Assembly (NCBI GenBank): GCA_033002965.1
Contig: JAURVB010012911.1
Coordinates: 57,104 to 121,103 of the forward strand
DNA length: 64,000 bases
DNA from: Piper betle
Taxonomy: Eukaryota > Streptophyta > Magnoliopsida > Piperales > Piperaceae
Direction of reading: 5' to 3'
The position numbers and the translations under genes were made by a program. A model generated the notes under the pieces. It saw only the letters and a program-made list of their open reading frames with translations. It searched no databases and was not told where the DNA came from. Shown here piece by piece: positions 24,372 through 34,342 of the stretch; position 1 is the stretch's first letter; each line of letters starts with the position of its first letter.

Positions 24372-24470
24372 TCATGAATTGATGAAGCAGCTGAATTTCA
24401 TGGCGTTCATGAATTGATGAAGCAGCAGAATTACATGGCGTTCATGAATTGATGAAACAGCAGAATTTAG
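24372..24470. repeat. Triple 36-bp tandem repeat
   Basis: Three units starting TCATGAATTGATGAAGCAGC, with small changes, near the end of the D LTR. The homologous LTR at 18,370 has about one unit before its truncation. Confidence 0.8.
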
Positions 24471-24834
24471 CAAAGCGATTATGAATTGCATGCTTACAGG
24501 AAAACAAAACAGAAACTATAAAATGAGAAAAAGAAGAACAAGGAAAGCATACTGAATATGACAAGAAGACGAGATGTAAGAACGCCGCCAAGAGAGGAGA
24601 ACAATAAGGAGAGAAAGGAGAAGAAAATGGCAAGTAGGTGGCTAGGGTGAAGGAAGACGCCCCCTTTAAGAAAAATGAAAATGATGGCTAGGGTATGGGA
24701 AAACACTCCAACCCCAAAATTTTACTAGGTTGTGAATGAAATTTAATAATAATAATTCTCCAATGTTCTATCCTTCCCAGATCGAGTCAATTATTTTTAA
24801 ACCACGTAAATTCTTTTTTTTCACAATCTTTACA

Positions 24835-27714
24835 TATGGCACCCATACCTCTATAGGTATGGCTCCCATACCTCTATAACATCGCCAAGCCAAGCCATAT
24901 CACTTTAGTTATGGTACCCATACCTATGACATCACCAAACCAACCACCCTTCTTCTATAAAATCCACCCATTTCCTCACCTTTCCACTTCTTCTCCAAAC
25001 ATTCTTCTAAACTCTTTGAGCACTCTCTATCATTCTTTGGCCTTCCAAGATGTTCTTCTTTAAAGGGTTGATGGACTTGGAGTAGGAAAACTTCATGTGA
25101 CCTCCCCTTTAACTGTTAATAGTATGTTCTTTCCCATTTTCGTTGATGATTCTTATTTGGGTTGCTGTTTCATGTAAAGACGTTGTCCTTTTTATTTTTA
25201 TTTTATTTTAACCATGTAGATATCCCTCTTAAAGAATTTTAAAAGGTAGTTTCATGTCATTATCATGGGTATATAAATAGTTATGATTTTTGTATCATCT
25301 ATGTGTCCAAATCTGCACTAGTTGAGCATAAAATTCATAACTCATGTTTTATATGTCTGATTTGAATGATCTTGGTCTTTTTGTTTTCACACGACACAAA
25401 TATACAAGTTATATGTTGACCATGTCGACTGATTTCGTGTGGAGGATCATGATATGGTCCAAAATTGGATTAAAGGTGGCATCTTTCAAGGTTCCAATGA
25501 CCTGACCATCCATTTCACCAATTTTTACACCTTGTTATTACTTTCATTTCATAATATATCTTCTGATCATATGCTAAGAATGTTGGAATCTTAATATCAT
25601 AAATTGTCCATACTAAAATTACCTCAACTAAGGCCCGAACAAAATTAATGAAATATTGTGTGCATCGCTGAGTTCAATGTTGCCTGCCTATATTGTGTGT
25701 TGAGTTAAATGTTTGGCTAAATATTAGATTACCTAAAAATCTATAAAAATTACCTAATAAACTAATAATTATTTTATTTTACCTTGAAAATTTTTCAGCT
25801 AAAAAAATTAATTCTAATGGTTAATTGGATCAGAATTTTGGAGTACACATGAACTAAGTTCATAAACCTGATTCTATTATTTGAATTGAAAAATCTGTGG
25901 AAAATATATTCATCAGTGGGAAAATTATATAAATAATTATGGAGATTACTAATATCCTACTATTTTCTATGTCAATTTTTGGAGCATTTGGGTCTATATT
26001 TAATTCTGTATAATTTTCTAATTATACCCTAGTTGGGTAAATTATTGAAATCACTAAATCTGAAATCAAAATTTGAAAGATTACCTAGGCCCAATTACAA
26101 GAAAATTAGACCTAAAATATTAATGGGCTAATCTTTTAACTGTTATATAACTATTTCAATTGACCCAAACCCATTGGGCCTCTCAGGCCCATGGGCCAAA
26201 ATTTTGAAGTTTGATGTACAGTGATGGAGTACTATTCACAACACATTTATCCTACCTTAATTAACTTCAATTAACATGATAATCCAAATATTATCACTTG
26301 TTAATATTTATGACAGACCTTTAAGGTTGCTTGAACTAGGGGTTTAAATTTCAAGTTAATCGGATACCATTTGGTCTGTTCAAAAAATCGTCTGATTAAG
26401 TTCGACTATAAAACACTAAGTATGAAATCATGCACTAGGTAGAATTATAACCCCAAATCTTAAATTAAACTACCTAATGAGGTTTAACCCATCAATAAGT
26501 AAAATAAGTAAGTTAATTAAGTTTTACATATCCTCTTAGGTTACACATGTTGAACTCATCGATTTAAGATGCAAGGCCCCACTCATCTAGGTTCGTAGGA
26601 CTCTCTTGCTTCACCCTTATGTGGACGCATCGGCCTTCGCTTACCACCCTCTATGATTCTGGAAGTTTCTACAACTTTTTCATGGTTGTTTACATGCCCA
26701 CTTGCTAGTAATGCTATAGTCCTAGTCTCTACAGGTCCACTAATCAATTCTTTGATTGCTAATATTTTTCTCTAATATATGTACGTGTTTTGTCATTTTG
26801 AACGGCATAGGTGGATGGATCAAACGGCTCATGGCGGGGTATTTCGTCTTGTATTTGTATTAATTACTGAATTGATGTAATATTAAATTAAGATGTAGTG
26901 TGTTATGGGAATAAGCCCTAAAGTTGTATAAACTTGTATGATTTGGGATAAGTCAATTGATTGTTGTTGTGCACATGTGTTTTATATATCATTATATCAT
27001 TATTGTGGTGCAAACACACTTTGGGCCACTCTAACTATCATTTGCAAGTTATTAGCCTCAAATTCCTGGATGCTATGTGGAGCTTACCAGGTATGCGAAA
27101 CATATTTGTTATAGTTGTGTGAGTGTGTGATAAAGAAACATGGGTAGGAGGAGCATACTGTTTGCACCGCTTGAAGACCCATGCTAAGTCCGAGTGTTAG
27201 GGTTTGATGCCCTGGCTTCCGATGATGTTACATTTAATTATTTTATTTTCTAACACATGTCGGGCATATTGAATAGGTAACCACAACCCTTGTACAAATT
27301 CTCTGTATTCATCCGCTTGTAAGAAATTAAGAGTTGTAACGAATCACTTAAACTAAGTAGTAAGAAAGGTTCATGTCACAACATGCAACCTCAGGACTAC
27401 AACCGGGGTGTTCCTCTTCTACAATTGAGAGTGATCATTAGCATTTTTAAAACTCACCACTCATAGTCGCAGGGGAGGTTTTGCCTCTATTGTGGCTAGG
27501 GGTGATCATATAAAATCATTAAGTTTAATAGTCTCTCTATGCTAGTATAAATCAGCATGCATATGTGTTGAAACCTTATAAGGTTGCCCGTCTTAAACCT
27601 TCTTGAGGGTTGAGATCTACTTCTGTAAAATTTGTACGAGACTAGTCCAACCAATAGTTTTCCAAATTATAACATTGAACTTCCGCCCCTTGGACTGAAA
27701 AATGGGGTGTTACA
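24835..27714 (+). mobile_element. Family C LTR, second piece (5' LTR of the C element)
   Basis: Continues the LTR interrupted at 3,879, collinear with 34,220-37,096: palindromic CCATACC...GGTATGG repeats, TATAAAAT box at 24,956-24,963, then about 2.7 kb ending AATGGGGTGTTACA at 27,714. A primer-binding site follows at once, so this is the 5' LTR of the unit that ends at 37,096. Confidence 0.85.
24956..24963 (+). promoter_or_regulatory. TATA box of C LTR
   Basis: TATAAAAT preceded by a CCAACCACCCTTCTTC leader and a TGACATCA motif. The same layout recurs at 34,335-34,342 and 50,049-50,056, which makes it the probable LTR promoter. Confidence 0.65.
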
Positions 27715-28663
27715 ACTTGGTATTAGGGCCGGCTTCTTGGACTATTAAGACGGTGAACCTTCGGAATGTGTCTTGTAAGTATGTGTATGTTGGTCAGTAT
27801 GATTGCATGCTAATGAATGTATCCGTGTATATATTTATGTATGGTTTTGATGTGTTATGTTACCCCCCATGAGCCGATTGATAGCCTTGCCAACAGGTAA
27901 GTTTTACTTCCTGTTTGCATGATTTATGTGTTGTTGTATGCACGTGCAGTACAAGGATGAGTATGAATGACAGATGATATTTGACGGTTGCATGGAGAAC
28001 AACCCGACTCAAATTTAAGTCACATTGTGAATATGGAAGAGCCTAGCTTTAGTCCTAATAATAGAAGATTTGAATGCACCATGAGTGGTGCTAAAGGCAA
28101 ACTAAGATACGATGGAAGGAGATAAGTTCTTGCTATACTATTTATGGAATGATAGTGAAAATCCCAAACCCCCATCATCTTGTTATTTTCTTCTCATCTC
28201 CTTCTCCCCTTTCTCCCTTTACCGCCTTCCAACATCCCTTTTTCTTTCCAATACCTTCACGTGTAGTAATCTAAAAGAGAGAACTCAATTATGAATACCA
28301 TGATTATGACATTAGGTAGGAAGGGAAGATTGATCGGTTGTGCAGGCCTTGTCACCTTGTACGATAATTGAAAATGATAGAGTTACCCAATTAAGGAGAA
28401 CTAAAACAATGAGTACAAAATAAATGTAGATTTTTCAAACTAGGGTATGCAGATAGATATGTAGCTATATGACTGAGACGGTAGGCTTGTATAAACAATG
28501 AGAGGCAAACTATATGATGTGTGGACCCCTCTCCTTTAGAACACTATTACGGTCACCCCTACGTGGAGATAGATCATAGACTACCTAGAAATGGATGAAA
28601 TGTGTACGACCCTATAGAGAGTTTAGAGCCTAGTTATATGCTAGGTACCCCAGCCACCAACTG
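27715..28663 (+). mobile_element. Family C internal region, 5' part (non-coding)
   Basis: Begins with a degenerate primer-binding site, TGGTATTAGGGCC (27,718-27,730, two changes from the tRNA-Met site). No gag-like frame follows; the only short frame, at 28,112-28,294, resembles nothing I know. It is cut at 28,663 by a D LTR and resumes at 32,386. Confidence 0.65.
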
Positions 28664-29044
28664 TGTAACGACGCGTCGAACCAGACCGGGTGTTACTTAA
28701 AAATATAGTAAATTTAAATGTAGCATTCCAGAACATGAATTTAAATACAGCAAATAAGTCTCGCAACATATCATATAAATTATAACAATAAATCATGTTC
28801 TCTAAAATATAAAATAACTGTCCTACAGTCTCAGACCGTTTCCCATAGCCACATTTATAACACAAGAGAATAATAAGGAAGTCATACCTAGGTTCATAAA
28901 AGAACCACCAACCACACTTCTATTCCTCAATCCAATGCTGCTCAACTGTAGAGGCAATTCCACGTTAGTGATAAAAACACTAAGCCGCATAATTAAATGA
29001 AACAAGTCAATATAATCCCTATTATCATTTCACTCGTTTTTATT

Positions 29045-30185
29045 ATTACTATTACACGAGCCTTTAGTAATTATCTCTCATCTCATTCTAAGATTAGTAA
29101 TTTGTCTCTCAGGTCATTCTAAGATTAGTAAAAGTCGTCTCCCAGCTCATTTGGAGATTAGGTGGTCTCCCAATTCATTTTGAGATTAGTCATGGTCTCC
29201 CACTTCATTCTGAGATTACAAATTGTCTCCCAGCTCATTCTGAGATTAGGTGGTCTCCCAAATCATTTTGAGATTAGTCAAGGTCTCCCAGTTCATTCTG
29301 AGATTAGAAATTGTCTCCCAGCTCATTCTAAGATTAGTTGGTCTCCCAATTCATTTTGAGATTAGTCATGGTCTCCCCATTCATTCTGAGATTAGAAATT
29401 GTCTCCCAACTCATTCTGAGATTAGGTGGTCTCCCAATTCATTTTGAGATTAGTCATGGTGTCCTAGTTCCTTCTGAGATAAGAAATTGTTTCCCAGCTC
29501 ATTCTGAGATTAGGTGTTCTCCCAATTTATTTTGAGATTAGTCATGGTCTCCGAGTTCATTCTGAGATTAGAAATTGTCTCCTAGCTCATTCTGAGATTA
29601 GGTGGTCTCCCAATTCATTTTGAGATTAGTCATGGTCTCCAAGTTCATTCTGAGATTAGAGATTGTCTCCCAGCTCATTCTAAGATTAGGTGGTCTCCCA
29701 ATTCATTTTTAGATTAGTCATGGTCTCCCAGTTCATTCTGAGGTTAGAAATTGTCTCCCAGCTCATTCTAAGATTAGGTGGTCTTCCTATTCATTTTGAG
29801 ATTAGTCATGGTCTCCCAGTTGATTCTGAGATTAGAAATTGTCTCCCAGTTCATTTTGAGATTAGGTGGTCTCCCAATTCATTTTGAGAATAGTCATGGT
29901 CTCCCAGTTCATTCTGAGATTAGAGATTGTCTCCCAACTCATTCTGAGATTAGGTGGCCTCCCAATTAATTTTGAGATTAGTCATGGTCTCCTAGTTCAT
30001 TCTAAGATTAGAAATTGTCTCCCAACTCAATCTGATATTAGGTGGTCTCCCAATTCATTTTGAGATTAGTAATGGTCTCCCAGTTCATTATGAGAATAGA
30101 CATTGTCTCCCAGCTCATTCTAAGATTAGGTGGTCTCCCAATTTATTTTGAGATTAGTCATGGTTTCCCAGTTCATTATTAGATT
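29045..30185. repeat. 88-bp higher-order minisatellite (three ~29-bp subunits)
   Basis: About 12 tandem 88-bp units. Each holds three related subunits of 30, 31 and 27 bp with the core GTCTCCCA..TCATTCTGAGA followed by TTAG, distinguished by the tails GTCAT, GAAATT and GGT. The alternation is regular across the array, so the 88-mer, not the 29-mer, was the later unit of amplification. Open frames 88 bp apart in it are by-products of the repeat. Confidence 0.95.
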
Positions 30186-30198
30186 AGTGCCGACAAGG

Positions 30199-30305
30199 CT
30201 ACCAGTTTGGGAAAATACAACATTTCATATAGTTATACCAGTTTGGGGAAATACAACATTTTATATAATTATACCAGTTTGGGAAAATATAACATTTCAA
30301 ATAAT
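30199..30305. repeat. Three ~41-bp tandem repeats
   Basis: Units of ACCAGTTTGGGAAAATACAA followed by CATTTCA-type AT sequence. They expand a GGGAAAATACAACATTTCAA landmark that is single in the other D LTRs. Confidence 0.8.
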
Positions 30306-32385
30306 TATATGAACACACATAGTAATTTTAAAGGTGCGGCTCCCTGTCGGACTGACTCAACTCCTTGACCCCTGATTGTGTTCCAGCGCATGGTAGTCGA
30401 ATATGGGCTCAGGCCGACCAAGGGCCAACAAGGGAAAGTACAACATTTTAAATGATTATACGGACCTGGATATTTCGAACTTGTAGTTGTGACAAATGAT
30501 CCTAATCTGAACGAGAATATAAAATTATAAATAAGTATAATTTTATTTGAGTAGAAATGCATGCAACTAAATGTCTAATATATATTTCATTATTAAAATT
30601 TTGACAACATATCATGTAACAATTCAAAAATATTAAATATTAAAGTCTCAACAAACCTAGTGAGATAATTAATTATTCATGTGATATAATCATTTAAGTC
30701 CTACTTTACATTTTAAATTAATTATCTAAATCATAATTAATACCTACCAGTCGATAAAATAATTATTACTAATAAACAAGTATTTAATTTTCTTTTGCGG
30801 TGATAATTACTTAATCCCGTTCTTGATGATTTAGTTGGCGGTTGTAATTTTTTAATCACTACTATTATTTACGGCAATTTAATTAATTAAGTTATTCAAT
30901 AAAATTATTTAAATTAATTTGTGTTATTTTAATTCATAAATATTATTAATATATTTATTTAATTTATTCGACTCTATAAAGTTTCAAACTTTATTTATTT
31001 TCATTATGATATTTAAGTTCTACGCGAGTGATTTCTATCCGACTATAGTTTAATAACCCATTTTCTATATTACTGACTCGTTATTAAAATAATCACTTTG
31101 TTTACCTAATATTAAATTTAATATGGTAAAGGTAAAATTTTTAGTTTATTAATTACTTATAACCATCCTACTTAATAATTTATAGTACACGAATTACTTA
31201 TCAACAATTAATTACTACAGTGATTTTGTTACTCATGGATTACCCAATTTTTTATTTATGCGAATAACTATGTGCATTATATATATAACTTAGCAATTAT
31301 TATTCATCCAAATCCCTAAGTTACTTGAATTATACCACTATGACAAGCAATAACCGGTACTACGACGTTCCCCAAACAAAAGAAGAAACCAGCTACCCTA
31401 GACACAACAAGCATACTATACAGAAAAGACGATCAATCACAAACTAGCAGTGCAACTCACGACGCCTTCATCAACACAAGGGGCAGCAACAGAACACATC
31501 AACACGCGCTCAACAAAACAACCAAACAACCCAAAGAAACCCCAGCAATTCATGCAACCAGAATCGATGAGACCTCATGCATAGGATGCTAGGGATCCTG
31601 CAATTCAGCCAGGCGTCTCCAACAAAAAAATAATCAGGTGTTGCTACATGCACGACCTGATTTGGAAGCCACTGACTGAACTGCATGCCTACTTGACAAG
31701 GCACTGCAGAAAATACTCCAAAACACAAGCCGAGAGCAAGGAAAACTAGGGGAGATGGGAAGGAGATGGTGGCGATCAGGCCAACATGCAATCTTCTTCC
31801 CAAAAAACTTTGGGAAAACAAGATGTAAAGAATGTCATCAACCCTACATCCTTACCATCAAAACCATGCATGCAAGAGTCCTACTATAAAAGAAATAAGA
31901 AAAGGGACGAGATACTCACACAGCAATGAGGAGGGTGCCTGGGACGGAGAGGAGACTAGAAGGAGTGGACGGCTAGGGAAAAGGATTTCCCACAATCTTC
32001 AAAACTATATATATCTACAACTCAACGAGTCCCTCAATTAAATTCTTACACCCTACCCTACCGCCCATTCATGAATAGGTATCACTTGGCTAAAGTTCGT
32101 TCTCCCTTTTCCTCCCACTCACCAAGTCCTCACCCACCCAAGACGAGGGGTTTGGCCTTAGGTCAAACCATGACCGGTCGACTAATGATGATAATAATCA
32201 TGATGACCAATCATATCGATTCACCCATACTTCACTTAACCAGGTAACCAAGAAAATAAATAGGTAAATAATAAAATATAATAATTAATCGGGTAGAATT
32301 AATCAGGTAAAGAATATAACACGTTCGGTCCTTTTCGGACCGCATCTGCGTCAAAAAAATTTTTTCTCACGATCTTTACAAATTG

Positions 32386-32575
32386 AGTAATACAACTGCC
32401 AACCGAGTAGCACAACCATCAACCAAGTAACACAACTGCCAACCAAGTAACGCAACTGCCAACCGAGTTGCACAACCACCGTTTGAGTAGCTCATCCAAT
32501 GACCGAGTAGCACAACCACTGATAGAGTAACATAACCGCCAACCGAGTAGCACAGCCACCGTCGAAGTAGGTGTA
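32386..32575. repeat. 20-21-bp tandem repeat
   Basis: About nine imperfect units of the type GAGTAGCACAACCACCAACC, drifting along the array. Confidence 0.8.
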
Positions 32576-33670
32576 CTATGCTAGGTTAGTAATAGGTTAG
32601 ATAGTTGTCCAAGTGCACAACATGGTACAATAGTCGCATATAGCTAGATGATATGACATGAATTGCAAATGACAAACTAGGTTGGTTAGACAACCAACAA
32701 TAGAGTAGAAGTAAGGATAGTGTTGTATTGACAACTTGAGTATGATTGAGTTGGATTATTAGTCTTGTGATATTTTAGTTGGATAGAGTGGAGTTTAGTG
32801 AATAGACAGATTGATGAATGACGATTAGAGTGGCCAAACTAAGATCAGAGATCTAGAGCATTGGTATTGACTTATCAGTAGCACTCAGCATTAGAGCTGT
32901 AGGTGTGTAGTGTTATGTACTTATATGGTGTGCACCTCTGTATGTCTATAGCTTACATATGACCATCTGACAACCCTATTTGCAAGTCTACCACAGTGGT
33001 AGTAGCTAAGTGAATCAAGATTGAGCATTACAAATCGATACAGGATGACTGGTCATTAATCACTCATGAGAGGATGACACTTTTGCGCCTCGCAAAGGGT
33101 TCCCATTGACCCGTGGTGCAACAGTAGTTCTTTGGGACGGGAGAATCCCATCCACTAGGATGTGTGTACCTGGTATTTGATCGAGAGACACTGGTCTACT
33201 ATTTATTGATTGCCCTAGAACCCTAGGAGGCACGCTTCGGGATGGCTGCATTGTAGTTCCAGGGATGATGATCAGATCCACGGTAAGCACAACAATGGTA
33301 CTTCAAAGTGGACATTGCCTCGGCCTTCCTACGTTTTATATATACCACCTTATCCTATCTTATACACCTCACACTATGTGGCTATAGGTAGAAACATAGT
33401 GATTATATCTTTAGACAGCCACCTGAGGTGGGCACCTTCTAGGTCCCCTTAGCACATCTCACACATTTCACACTTGCCAAAGCCTAGTTTTTTAGGCCAG
33501 TGATGACACCCTGGTTAGAGGGTGTCCCTTTGCACAACCGTATGTGTCACGAGGTCAGCTTGTCCTTTAAACTGCCGCATGTTTGTGTGCACTATTTGAA
33601 TGATTTGATCGCGGCCTATGTCTGTAGAGTGTATAACCCCTTAGTTAAATTCCGAGGACAGAATTTTCCT

Positions 33671-33683
33671 AAGTGGGGGAGAT
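33671..33683 (+). other. Polypurine tract of the C element
   Basis: AAGTGGGGGAGAT immediately before the TGTAAAAC tip of the 3' LTR. Confidence 0.8.
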
Positions 33684-34109
33684 TGTAAAACTCGAGGCTT
33701 TTTGCCCAGTAGTTTTAATTTATGTCCGATCGCGACCTGGATAGAGGGTCTTACTTGGTCATTCTGCCATGTAATTATGTATGGTATATAGGTATTTATG
33801 AGTTGCCCGGCCTCAGCCTCCTTTGGCATTCAATACGCTTGTTTGAATGCGTCATGCCCGGCTTTTTAATTTTGGTCCAATGTAATTGTGTATAGATAGA
33901 TGTTAGGACCGAGTCCCTCACGTGTCTTTTGTATGCTTGCCATGTGTTTGATAGCCATTTGAACTATCCTAACCACTTTTGGAACCTGCAATGCAATTCC
34001 CAAAGTGGACACGATTGCTTTAGGGTAAAAACCCTAAGTATTTAGGTTTTGAGATAACCCAACTCATACCTTTTTAGCTAACCCAACCTATACATCCTTA
34101 TCTATTCAA

Positions 34110-34257
34110 CCCATACCTATATTGGTATCACACCCATACCTCTATAGATAGGCACCCATACCTCTATAGGTATGGCACACATACCTCTATAGGTATGGCA
34201 CACATACCTCTAAGGTATGGCACCCATACCTCTATAGGTATGGTACCTATACCTCTA
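34110..34257. repeat. Array of palindromic 23-bp repeats in C LTR
   Basis: Five to six units of the palindrome CCATACCTCTATAGGTATGG (arms CCATACCT and AGGTATGG), separated by CA-type spacers, about 80-220 bp upstream of the TATA box. Shorter or decayed versions occur at 24,835-24,890 and 49,890-50,015. Confidence 0.88.
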
Positions 34258-34334
34258 TGACATCACCAAGCCAACCCATACCCTTTAGGTATGTATCCAT
34301 ACCTATGACATCACAAAACCAACCACCCTTCTTC

Positions 34335-34342
34335 TATAAAAT
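34335..34342 (+). promoter_or_regulatory. TATA box of C LTR
   Basis: TATAAAAT in the same context as at 24,956 and 50,049 (ATGACATCA and CCAACCACCC upstream). Confidence 0.65.

Larger units (their letters stand above)
22019..24834 (-). repeat. 5' LTR of the family D element
   Basis: Starts TGTAACGACCCGCCC and ends CACAATCTTTACA on the plus strand. It is 2.8 kb and collinear with 4,316-5,091 plus 16,820-18,390. It carries a 96-bp tandem duplication (22,101-22,292) and three 36-bp repeats (24,372-24,470). It abuts C-LTR sequence at 24,835. Confidence 0.88.
28664..32380 (-). mobile_element. Solo family D LTR with expanded minisatellite
   Basis: Starts TGTAACGACGCG and ends CTCACGATCTTTACA, matching both ends of the LTR at 22,019-24,834. 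Flanks are AACTG (28,659-28,663) and AATTG (32,381-32,385), a target duplication with one change. No internal region is present, so this is a solo LTR formed by recombination. At 3.7 kb it is about 0.9 kb longer than its relative, because of the tandem array at 29,045-30,185. Confidence 0.85.
32386..33683 (+). mobile_element. Family C internal region, 3' part (non-coding)
   Basis: Continues from 28,663 after the solo D LTR. It opens with a 20-21-bp degenerate tandem repeat (32,386-32,575) and ends with the polypurine tract AAGTGGGGGAGAT (33,671-33,683), which touches the 3' LTR. No coding potential; with 28,663 it makes an interior of about 2.2 kb, as in a non-autonomous LARD-like element. 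Confidence 0.75.

Noticed and set aside
29045..30185. CRISPR-like array
   Set aside because: The units are contiguous with no unique spacers, and the context is a plant retrotransposon LTR.
29162..30312. Series of similar 60-65-codon frames spaced 88 bp apart
   Set aside because: They follow from an 88-bp tandem repeat inside an LTR; spacing and similarity are due to the repeat, not to a gene family.
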